From: Seminavis robusta | Taxonomy: Eukaryota; Bacillariophyta; Bacillariophyceae; Naviculales; Naviculaceae | Direction of reading: 5' to 3' | Length of the DNA stretch: 43,311 bases | Assembly: GCA_903772945.1 (NCBI GenBank) | Contig: CAICTM010000901.1 | Coordinates: forward strand, 1 to 43,311 | In this document: in pieces, positions 19,643 through 29,451 of the stretch | Position numbering within the stretch: position 1 is the stretch's first letter | Layout: each line of letters starts with the position of its first letter | Notes under the pieces: model-generated | What the model was told of the DNA's origin: nothing | The model's database searches: none | The model's input: only the letters and a program-made list of their open reading frames with translations | Program-made: the position numbers and the translations under genes

Positions 19643-20832
19643 ATGAAAGATCTCTCCCTCAGATCCCACCACGACGAATCCGAGCGCGAAGGACCGGGTG
19701 AACATGTGGATCTTGCCAAGCAACACAAGAAACTGCTCAACTACTACGATGATGTCTCTGTCTACCCAATCCAGGAAGCCCGCTTTAGTCAAACTTACTT
19801 GGCCCGCCACAAGAAAAGTGGAGAATATCGTTCTGTCATGATTCTACCACGCAAAAAAATTCCTCCCCATGTCATTAAGAAACAAATTGACGGCTACCAA
19901 CAATTGCTGCATCCCAACATTCTCCACTTGTACGAGACGCTGGAAGATCGCAAAAATACCTATTTCATCATGGATCGATTGGATCATCCCAACATTTACG
20001 AGGTCATTCCCAAAATCTACCCCGATTCCAGCAAATTTGACCAAGTCCAAGTGGCCTTGTTGATTCGCATCATTTTGCGCGCCCTGCAATACTGCCATGC
20101 ACGAGGATTCGCCCACACGGCACTGTCCTATCACAACATTTTGGTCGATCCCAAACGCGGATCCTTGCGGGGTCTGTACATTGCCGGATTTGGACATGCC
20201 GTCATGAATAGAGAAATGGATGCCATTTACAAACACCAGTCGCAATTGCATCGTCGCATTGAAGAAGATGATGACGACAACAACAATGACGACAGTAGTA
20301 GTAATAGTGACGATGGTGAAGACAGCGACAACAATAACAACAAGACGGTGATTGAAATGGCCCCCAACGATCTCTTTGCCGCTCCCGAAACACGCGCGGG
20401 GGACTTGTCCGTATTTGAAGAACCCAGCGATATTTGGGCCGTCGGGATCATTACCTTTCAATTATTGACACGACATCATCCCTTTGAAGACCCGCACGTG
20501 AGACCCCGCAAATTTCGAGATTTGGAATGGGTCGACAATTTCTTTGCCACGCATCCCTATTTGGAACGAGTGTCACCATCCGCACGAGACTTTGTCAAGC
20601 AATTAATGACCTACAAAGATACGGATCGAATTACGGCAACGCAAGCTTTGGAACATGAATGGTTGCGTGAGGTGGATCAAGTCAAAGGTACCGAGCGAAA
20701 AGAGGCTCTTCAGGATTGTTTGGTAAGGCCCTCATTGTCTGGGTCCTTCGTGTATATTATATTTGTCCTGTGCTCGCTTACACACAACGTTCCCTTTCGT
20801 TCTCCACCTCAACAATCAATCAATCCAAAACG

Positions 20833-20864
<32 letters not shown>

Positions 20865-21497
20865 CATAGTCCAACTTGCAAAACTTTGACGCCAAGAACA
20901 AATTGGAGCAGGCAGCACGACTTTACATTGCCAGCAATTTACTCTATGGCACCAGCGCCAAACGGAGCCTCGATAGCGTCTTTCATCATTTGGACAAAGT
21001 TCTAGTCGATGGTGTCATATCCCGTGACGAACTCAAAGTAGCCCTGGAAAAAGCTCACGGAAAGGGCAAGAGTGCCAAGGTGCAACAGCTACTTACCAAT
21101 ACGTTTGACCGCGTCGATGTCAACAAGGTAAGTCAAGCCAAGCCAAGCAATGGAATGGAATGGAATGGCTATCACGCCACAAACAAATCCATGTTTGCGA
21201 CTGCTACTAATGGTTTGTGTGTGTGCGTGCAAGGACGGGGTCATTGAGTATGCCGAGTTCATGGCTGCGGCAGCCGACGATTCCCTCTTGCTGACGCGGG
21301 AGAACCTACGAGAAACATTTGACAACTTTGATGTCAGCAAGACGGGGACGATCACTGTGGACGATCTCAAGGCACTGTGCAACCGAAACGAAAAGATCAT
21401 GTCCAAGCGAGATGCGAGGAAGCTCATGCGCCAAGTGGATCTGGACGGAGATGGAGAAATCACGTTTGCAGAGTTTTGCGCACTCATGCAAGGTTAA
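19643..21497 (+). CDS. CDPK-architecture pseudokinase with EF-hands
   Basis: Exons 19643-20722, 20870-21127 and 21234-21497 (introns 147 and 106 nt, GT-AG) give 533 residues. An in-frame ATG at 19487 would add 52. The kinase-like domain (~30-350) lacks the glycine loop. The VAIK Lys is Met (YRSVMILPRKK), HRD is HTA (FAHTALSYHN) and DFG is GFG (IAGFGHA), while the structural C-lobe is kept (LFAAPET, DIWAVGIITFQLLTRHHPF). An acidic Asp/Asn/Ser-rich insert sits in the activation segment. After the intron comes NLQNFDAKNKLEQAA, a CDPK-type autoinhibitory junction. Four EF-hands follow: the first is degenerate, the second (DVNKDGVIEYAE) and fourth (DLDGDGEITFAE) are canonical, and the third (DVSKTGTITVDD) is atypical. 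I infer a catalytically dead Ca2+ sensor or scaffold. Confidence 0.85.
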
Positions 21498-23795
21498 GTA
21501 GTGTCGGTCCTTCTTTTTCTCAAACTGGATGTAGCTTGCTGTGACCATTCTAACTTTAGTCATCAGAGGCAGCGAATGCCATGATGGATGGGTGCATTGG
21601 ATATTCAGAGTCCGCTGAAAGAATCAACAAAATTTAATTTTTGGATGGCAATAAAGAGAACTGGTTACGGTTGCTGAACTTTGCTTGTTCAATCCATTCA
21701 GTTGCTGAAATCCGGTTGTTCAATCCATTCATAGAGCCCGACTTGCCGGGGCAAACCTCAATACCATTCCAAATGCAAGTTCTAAGTTGGGAGGCCTTGG
21801 TTGAACAATAACCCCTACTTTTTCGTACCGTGCTTAGCTAACTCAGAGAGAACTATCCTGCTGTACTAGTCCTGCTGCAATGCCAAGATTCGATTGAATC
21901 ATTCAGGAGAGAAGAAAGTGGGCTTCATCCCTATGTGTTTCCTCCTTGACAGGGCGGTGGCCACAGCCGTTCCTTGAAGGTCCCCTCTTGTGCGGGAGTC
22001 CTGCGCATGCCGGCAAGACCACGATCGAGCCGAAAGCGTGACGGTAGACTATGTAGGCAGTAGACTCCACCATGACACCATGACCCTGATACCGTCATGG
22101 GAGGAAATGTTGAAATGCTACCGGTATCGGTACCGTTCTAAAGAACGGCTCCCAGCAGCGCAACGAGAGCTGTCACAAATCTAAAAGTGCATCATCCTTA
22201 CGAACAGAATCTGATGTTCAGGGAATGGAGAAGACCAACGAAGACGAGCTTCTACCAGAGTGTTGTTGAAGGCCTTTTCCTCAATACCGGTACCATTCTT
22301 TTTCTTCAATTGATGGCTGCTTGCTTCTTGCTTGCTCTTGACCTTCCATTTGTACCAGCATAGCTACCGGTATCAGAAATCAGAATCCAAGCAACAGTGC
22401 TGGTTAGCTCAAGCCAGTGTTCGTGTTCGCTGACCTAGACGTCCAGCGAAAGCCAGTAGGAAAATCTTGCGCGTCTTTCTAACTCTCACCTGCCCTTGTC
22501 GTCCCAAGGCAGGCCCAGCCAGGCCAAGCAAACTGGGATTCAAGAGCTTCCAACAACTATCTAGCTACCGGTAGTACCAAAGGAGCTCGCCTCAACTCGG
22601 AAGTGAGAGAGAGAGTTTAAAGCTTTGACAGTCCTTCAACTTGACGGTCATCTGGCTATAGGCGAGGCCGTCAATAACCATCATCAATGAATTAAACAAC
22701 ATAGTACCATTGACTCGTTTGCTCTTGTACCAAGTGGAAAGACCAAGTCGGACTGGCTAGCTAGCTAGTGGGCTAGTGTGCTAGTGTGTGCCTAGCGAGT
22801 GTGTGCCTAAGTTTTTTTGCTTGAACCCTCCCTTCCTGAATTCCTGATTCTAGCTTTGATGAGGAAGGCACAGACATCGCCAGCACCTAGTGCCGGTCGA
22901 CAAAAAGAAGCTGTATGGCAATGTGGGGGAATTAGTGAAGAGGACCAGCGAAATAGGGTTTCGGGTTGCGGTTGTTGAAGAGCTACACCTATCAGTCAAA
23001 AATATATATATCTCCTCCACTGCTCGGTGTTTCACTGAGAGTGAAGACAGAGAGAATAATTACCACAATTGAGACTGTGTTCCTCCTAATCTAGAGGCTG
23101 CCTACTACCTAGGCCCAGCTGGACCAAGATCCTGAGACCATCTAGGTGTTGTGGGTACCGTAGCGGTAGCAATTGACATTCAAGGCTAACTAGCAGCGCT
23201 TGAGAGGATCTTTGGTGCCCTGGCTGTATCAGCAGAGCCCGACAGGTTGTAACGTTTGTACATTTTGTGCCATGGGTCTAGCTAGACCTAGAATATTACC
23301 GGCGATTCGATCCACGACAAAGCAGACAGTACTACCGGACCGGTATGGCCTGTTGGGCTGCCGAGAATCTCCGCTTTGGCTGCTTCTTTGTGGAGTTGAT
23401 ATCGCCGCCATCTCTCAGACCCAGCAGGCAGCCTGGCCATGCCTAGGGCACTTGCTGTTGTAGTTGACAATAGCACTTTTTGTCGGATGCTATTTTTTAC
23501 GTTGCCGACACACCCCCATCGTTAATGCCGACTAGCCCATACATTCACACATGCATTCAATCTTTGAGTTCCAGCAGGAAGATAAAGATTAGATGAACTC
23601 CTTCCTTCATGTTCTCTTGGATTGGTGCATGGCGCCATGATATCGATGGACGATTTTTTAAAAAGGATACCGAAGATTTGTGTGACTCGGGGTGCGGGAT
23701 CGCCCGGTGCCGGCGTGTGATGGAGGCACTGGGATGACAGATGATGCTTTTGATGTTAAAAAAATTAATTGTGCGAGTTCGGGAGGACGAACAGC
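21498..23795. other. 2.3 kb gene-free region upstream of the Harbinger element
   Basis: No open frame here has a domain or splice support. TACCGGTA occurs at 22119, 22285, 22365 and 22566, and GGCTAGCTAGCTAG near 22757. The sequence otherwise reads as decayed intergenic DNA. Confidence 0.45.
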
Positions 23796-23798
23796 TAA

Positions 23799-23838
23799 GG
23801 GCTGGTCCTAACCGGCACGTAAGGTTACGCGTTACGCG
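23799..23838 (+). repeat. Left terminal inverted repeat of the Harbinger element
   Basis: The outer 15 bp are nearly identical to the right end and the inner 25 bp are imperfectly matched. Both ends carry GTTACG/TTACGCG motifs that could serve as transposase binding sites. Confidence 0.85.
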
Positions 23839-24260
23839 CACCTCTAATGACTAAGAGGGGCAAAACAGTTTGCGTAATCATGTGGTTCTTATCACAATTC
23901 CAAGTTACGTGTGCTGCAAATCTCATTCGTGCAAAAGTTCAGCAGGGCGATCCCCTCCAAAAGAATCGCGCATCCACAAAAGCCATCACACAGAAATAAT
24001 GGGAGTTGTACCACGTAGCCATGATGGCAGCTGCGGCATCGCGAGTCTTGTGGAGGCGATAGCCTGTTCTAGATTGTCTATGAAAGTCGGAACAGTAGTT
24101 GGAATGCGGCAATGAAGATAGCTAGACATGATAAAATAGATTAGAATGGCAGGAGTGCATAAATCGCTAGATATCGCTAGTAGGAACGTTCGAGGCAAGT
24201 TTTCCCCATGTTTCCCACACACAATTCGAAGAAGAAGAAATCGAAACAGCAGCAGCAGGA

Positions 24261-26101
24261 ATGGAAGAAGATGACAACGAATCTAACTCCTCCTCTTCTG
24301 TGGATGTGGCAAAGACCATTGCAAAGGTCCGAAAGAGGAGAATGCTTGCAGAGATGAGGAGGGAAAGGCAGGAGGAGCGCAAAAGGCAGGAGGAAGCAGA
24401 GGCAGAAGAGTTGGCAGAGGAGTTGGAGATCGAGAAAGAGCTTCAGAAGCAGAGAGAAGAAGAAATGGCAATTGCAGCCGAACATGATCGCATCAGAGAA
24501 GCAAATATGAAAGCCACCACTTTAGGTCAATTCGACTTTGATGAAGACTTGGAAGAGACACCTCCTCCTGCCCTCCTCCCACGGAAAAGGGGGCTTATGC
24601 CGGGAACTTATGGTGTTCCCTACCACCTCTCTAACACCCCTCCCCCCTGGGCATCTGATCCATTTATGGGATTCCCACCCGTTCCTTCGCAAGGACAAAA
24701 GGCAAGGCCCGCCAGTGCTCCTACTGTACCAGTGGCAGCTGCAGCCGTACTACCGAATGATGGAAGCCAGAACAACAAGAAGAAGAAGCAGGCTAAAAAG
24801 CCAAAGAAGAATCCGGAGGAAGAAGAAAAGAAACAGCAGCTGATTGAAGCAATGCTCGATCACTTCTCAGCAGAAAAAAAGGAATTAATCACTTGCCAAG
24901 ACGAAGTTGATACCAGGAAAGAATCTGATAATGACACCCACTCAGTGGCCAAATGGTATACACTCTTCAAAGGCACAGCGAACGAGCAGCTTCTTGATTT
25001 GGCTACATTCAAAAGCACTCAAATTCGGCGACTGGCAAAGGACTGTGGTGTAAAACGTGCTGGAACGATGACACTTTTCGATGCAAGGAAGCACATCGCG
25101 TTATCCATCAACATGGGAACCCTGTACAACGACAAGTTGATTGCCAATCCACATTCAAGCAGGGAGGAAAAGAAGCTGCAAACTTGGTGGCGAGTGGCCA
25201 ATGCAGTCTTTCACAAGAAATTCGTGAGCAGATTCTGCGAGCTTAACGACAACATGAAGCGAGAACATTATGAAGCTGCACACGGCGGAAACCCAATCAA
25301 AAGTTTCTGGTTGGAGGTGTCTGAGTTTGTTAATGATACCCAAAACAATCCTGTCTTGAGCATTGTTCTTTACAGTGACCCTGACGTTTACAAAGATGGC
25401 GATTTGGATGAGCGGCTTTATGAGTGGGTGACTGAGGAAGAGCCAAACCTGAACGATTTTTCCCTGCAAACCTACGCTTCATGCCAGCAGTTGATGAGCG
25501 ATGCAATGAAAGCCAGAGAGGAGTGCTTGAAATAAATGAGACTCTCTGGACACCACAGCAATGACTTGTGGACGTACTGTACCAATCCAAAGTTTACGAA
25601 ACTTCGTGCATTCGAACAAGTAGCAGCCCTGTTCCTGCCAAGGTCGTATACTATTGTCATGTACTCTCAAACCACAATCCATCCATTGATGGCAAGTTCG
25701 CGACTTTCCTGTCAGCTAAGTTGAAGAGCGACTCTGAAGTTGACTTGACGATGAGCGATGACGAAGGAACAGGAGCAGGTGGCAGCAAAGCAAAGAACAT
25801 CGCAGCCTTAGTTTCTTCCATTAAGACGACAACCTCGGCAATTCAAACCATGCACACAAGAAATGATGACAGCTCGCATTGGAATGAATACACAGCTATG
25901 GCAGAAAGATTTCTTGGAATGGTCGGCAAAACATCTATGGCCCCGTTGCTTCGCAACATGGCCATTCGCTTGAGGAAGCTGGAAGCGATCCTTGGCATTC
26001 CTGCTGACAGATCGGTAACTTGTGGTGTGGTCCCCGGTGATGTTGTCACCAATCCTGGAACCGATAGCACCAGTGACATGACTTCTAACGCGGCGAAGTG
26101 A
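24261..26101 (+). pseudogene. Harbinger ORF1-type accessory protein, interrupted
   Basis: From the ATG at 24261, 424 codons run to a TAA at 25533-25535. The N-terminal part is a charged coiled coil (Glu/Arg/Lys-rich). A Pro-rich stretch, a basic cluster (KKKKQAKKPKK) and a globular part follow (TWWRVANAVFHKKFVSRFCELND, IKSFWLEVSEFVND), which I recognise as a diatom transposon-associated protein. Immediately after the stop the same frame continues with GHHSNDLWTYC. Then, near 25605-25640, family-like sequence moves to another frame (PAKVVYYCHVLSNHNPSIDG) and runs to 26101. I infer one nonsense codon and one frameshift. In Harbinger elements the second protein (often Myb/SANT-like) binds the transposase and brings it to the nucleus and TIRs. 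Confidence 0.65.
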
Positions 26102-26279
26102 GAACAACGGTAGACAAATTACAGTAGAAGAAGACGAGTAACAGTGAAGAAGAGTGACAGTGAAGACGAGTGACAGTGACAGTGACAATGACGACAGAGA
26201 AGACAAAGAGAAGGAGGACATGAAAGTGTAGCACGGTTGTAGTCCACAAATAATACTAAAGAAACCTATTTGTTATTGA

Positions 26280-27527
26280 TTAAACCTTCGCGAACCTTCG
26301 TCTCTTGGAAGCCCGTTCGTTGCCAGGTCGACAGAGGCCAAGCCTTTCTACTCTCTTCGCCATGTACTCTCGCAAATGGGAGTGCCCATCAACTGAACCA
26401 GTGAATACATTTTGAAGAGGGACCGGATCTCCTTCATTGTTGTGGGGAATGCTGGGCATGTAACTTGGCAATCCAGTATCTGGGACATCCAAGGCAGATT
26501 GCTTTTGCGACAAACGTTCCTCAATACAGTAGTTGTGTAGGCGACCGATTGCCTGGATCATAACAGCAGTGTGCTTCAAGGAACAGCACACAGGCCGCTG
26601 CAAGATCCCCCACTTCTGTTGCATCATTCCGAATGCCATCTCAACTCTAATTCTGCACTGACTGGCAAAGAAATTGAAGTTGTCGTATGTTCTGTTAAAC
26701 TTGTCCACACCCTGGTAGATTGGAACCATGTGTTCTGTTGGCATGTACGCAGCATCCCCAATGCAGCAGATACCAGAAGGAAGGCCTTCAATCAGTTCAA
26801 AAAGACTGCACTGCTTGATAGTGTTTCGGTCATCAGAAACTCCTGGTGCGGCAAAGGCAATGAAAACAAAGCGACATTGGTGGTCAACGGCAGCTTGAAC
26901 ATTGACACCGTAGCACTGGTAATGGCCTGAGAAGAAGGATCGAATGTTCATGGTTTCTTTTTTCGAAGGCACTCTAATTCTCATCAAGTAGCCATCACAG
27001 ACACATGCACAGTTGTTGATTGCTCCTTCGGTACTAATGCTTGCGAATCCAGCGATGGCCCTCCTAACAAGGTTCCTTGTTTTGGGAAACTTCAGCTTTA
27101 GGGCGGGGCACTTCACGATGGCTCCAATAGTCTTCCACACCACTCTGTAAAAGGAGGACTTCGAAATTCCAGCGATGTCTATGATGTCTAAGTATGAACC
27201 ACCAGCAAGCCACCGAATGGCACAGTAAAGGCAAATCTCTGGGATAATGGCCCCTCCTCTTTTCTCTGCTTGGCTTTCCATGATCAATAAGTCATCGCGT
27301 ATCATTGCGAGTAGCTTGTCGAACGATTTCTTCCTCATTCGTAGTCTTCGAGTGAATGTTCCACGCTTTTCATGTCTCTCGCAATAATCAAGCCTCTGTG
27401 CATAGATTGGCGGGTTCCTGCTCTCACCAGGAAGGAAGAAGTAGAGTCCGGAGGTAAAGATGAGCAGCTGCAATAGCCATTGGAAGAAGAGAAGGTTAGT
27501 GTCCGTCTCACTATCGACTATCATCAT
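26280..27527 (-). CDS. PIF/Harbinger DDE transposase (DDE_Tnp_4)
   Basis: An intact 415-residue frame starts at the ATG at 27527. The N-terminal part contains a helical region (RRLRMRKKSFDKLLAMIRDDLL) and ICLYCAIRWLAGGSYLDIIDIAGISKS, the helix-turn-helix typical of the family. The RNase-H-like catalytic core shows the three acidic residues in context: first Asp in CVCDGYLMRI, second Asp in CIGDAAYM, and Glu in RVEMAFGMMQQKWGIL. A C-terminal basic stretch (RASKRRRFAK) may be a nuclear signal. It is convergent with ORF1 inside the TIRs. No lesion was seen, so the enzyme may be functional. Confidence 0.92.
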   Translation of the reverse strand: MMIVDSETDTNLLFFQWLLQLLIFTSGLYFFLPGESRNPPIYAQRLDYCERHEKRGTFTRRLRMRKKSFDKLLAMIRDDLLIMESQAEKRGGAIIPEICLYCAIRWLAGGSYLDIIDIAGISKSSFYRVVWKTIGAIVKCPALKLKFPKTRNLVRRAIAGFASISTEGAINNCACVCDGYLMRIRVPSKKETMNIRSFFSGHYQCYGVNVQAAVDHQCRFVFIAFAAPGVSDDRNTIKQCSLFELIEGLPSGICCIGDAAYMPTEHMVPIYQGVDKFNRTYDNFNFFASQCRIRVEMAFGMMQQKWGILQRPVCCSLKHTAVMIQAIGRLHNYCIEERLSQKQSALDVPDTGLPSYMPSIPHNNEGDPVPLQNVFTGSVDGHSHLREYMAKRVERLGLCRPGNERASKRRRFAKV

Positions 27528-27812
27528 GGTTGCATTGGTTGATTGCTGTACAAAGGAAGAATAGAATAAGATAAACGATGCTTGGAAGGTACGGCTAGTT
27601 AGAGTTAGAGTCTAAAATTTCGAGTTTGTGACACGACCCAACTGCCGAGGTGCGGCTGGCGGCAAGAATTTTGATTGGCTAACGCAGAAACCACAACATT
27701 TTGGAAAAACGTAACGCAAGAGTACTTTTGGACTCTAGAATCGATCCGCGTAATTTTTTTTTTGAGTTTTGGGGCATCTGAAAATGTCAAAGACATTTCT
27801 GAGGTGATATTT

Positions 27813-27852
27813 CGCGTAACGTAACCGCGTAATGCCTGGTTAGGACCAACCC
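27813..27852 (-). repeat. Right terminal inverted repeat of the Harbinger element
   Basis: This is the inverted partner of the left end, followed directly by the TAA target duplication. Additional CGTAAC/GTTACG copies lie just inside, around 27700-27830. Confidence 0.85.
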
Positions 27853-28362
27853 TAAAGGCACAGCAGCTGGCACAGCTAAGGAACCCCCAAGATCAAACTA
27901 CGACCTTTACGGCGAAACTAAACAGTTAATTAAGTACGTTGATTTTCCAGAATTTCTTCAACATCCTGTTAAACCATTGGTATTCTTTTCACGTTGTTGT
28001 CCTGGCTTGTGAGCCGTGATGTGTAGGGCCTCGAATGTTGTGGCTGTGACAAATGGCGCACGCGAGCCGTGCCTTCCCGGAACCAGAACAAACAGCCAGC
28101 ATGGCAACCTTGGCAGCAAGACCCTTCGTTTTCGGAGACACTGGTTGATGGTTTGAGGTTTTTTGGTTGGGAGTCAGCCACCAGTCGTAAGTCGCAAAAC
28201 CGTAGGCAGTTGACGATTAGACCTTCTTGGTTCAGCTTAGAGCTCCGCCTGTGATTTCATAATACCTGATCATCTTCTTATCTTGTGCAACAGCAGCAAC
28301 AGCCGCCGCCATCTCAGTGTCTTTTCCATTCGAATGTCCATTCGCACAACTTCATATCCCCA

Positions 28363-29451
28363 ATGAATATTAACGATTGGAACGACGACTTTAACACACT
28401 TAGCACCTCTGGAGTTACTATGAATTTCGATGATGGTAACGAGGAGCCCCGCTTGGCCATCAATTTGGAAGCTGGCAGTGGGAAACTGGCAGCTCGGGAC
28501 GACCTGGGTATCAATGCCAATGACGTCCTGTGTGGCAGGGGAAAGACCTCCTTCAATCATGGTGAGTATTAGAGGCTGGATAATCGAAAGAGGAAGGTAG
28601 ATAATGAAGGGGTATACAACGGTATCCTCACCCCCACTTTGTTGCTTGTCTTGTGTCATTTGTGCTACCCCTGTATTGCATATGCAGTGGGCAACCGACG
28701 ATTCCGTCACATCATCTCGGAATCTATCGACGACTATAACAACGCTGGCTCTAGAAAAGCCAAGAGTGCGGTGGTCAAGAAGGTCCATGACCACATTCGA
28801 GCCACCGGAGGCCGCTTTCTCAAGATGGATTCCTCCGAACGAGAGTGGGTGGAACTGTCTCAGCAACGGAGCTTGGAGAAGGTATCCCATGCCATTCGAG
28901 ATGCTACCACTACCAACGAAAACATGAAGAAGAAGAAGCAAAAAGTTCACAGCACGATTGCTCAAGTGGCAGCTCATGTCTCTTCCAGATTTCCGGGTGT
29001 GCAGTTGGAGGGAAACTTTTTGGATGATTCAGGGGATGATGCCACCCAAGGAGATCGATTAGCATTTACATCCATTGATGATACTACTACTCTTCCCATG
29101 CCACCTCTACCTGGACAAGTTACATCTGCTGCTGCATCTGCTCCAGAAGCCTCTTCCATAGCTTCTTCCATTGTCCCACCAGCCGCTGCACCAGCAGCAC
29201 CCGCAGCCGCCAAGTTTCCATCACAGTCAGCAACGCCAGAACCAGAGACCAGTAGTATACAACCATTGTTTCCAGAGCATCCTCCGCTTTCCCCTCACCA
29301 CCACCACCACCACCACCAAGGTCATCAAAGCCCAGATCATGTGCATCATGAAGATGACTTCCTCTCGTACATCAATGAAGTTCTAGGTCCCGTTTCACCA
29401 CAAGACATGGATTCAGATCCTCTCAAAAGGCTGGCACGGCGGAAACGATAA
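28363..29451 (+). CDS. DUF6824-domain protein
   Basis: Exons 28363-28561 and 28688-29451 are joined by a 126 nt GT-AG intron to give 320 residues from the ATG at 28363; an upstream exon cannot be excluded. The domain starts with DVLCGRGKTSFNH at the end of exon 1 and continues in exon 2 with VGNRRFRHIISESIDDYNNA, KSAVVKKVHDHIRATGGRFLK and WVELSQQRSLEKVSHAIRD. This pattern defines DUF6824, a domain expanded in diatoms. A Lys-rich stretch (KKKKQK) follows and may be a nuclear signal. The rest is low-complexity: Ala/Pro/Ser-rich, then an eight-His run, then FLSYINEVLGPV. Function is unknown; architecture suggests a nuclear regulator. Confidence 0.85.

Larger units (their letters stand above)
23799..27852. 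mobile_element. PIF/Harbinger DNA transposon, 4.05 kb
   Basis: The left end GGGCTGGTCCTAACC (23799) is mirrored by GGTTAGGACCAACCC ending at 27852, with one mismatch over 15 bp. The similarity continues for about 40 bp through GGTTACG and TTACGCG blocks. Both ends are flanked by TAA (23796-23798 and 27853-27855), the 3 bp target duplication typical of this superfamily. Inside are two convergent genes: a DDE transposase (-) and an accessory ORF1 (+). The transposase is open and ORF1 is broken, so the copy is probably not fully autonomous. Confidence 0.92.
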
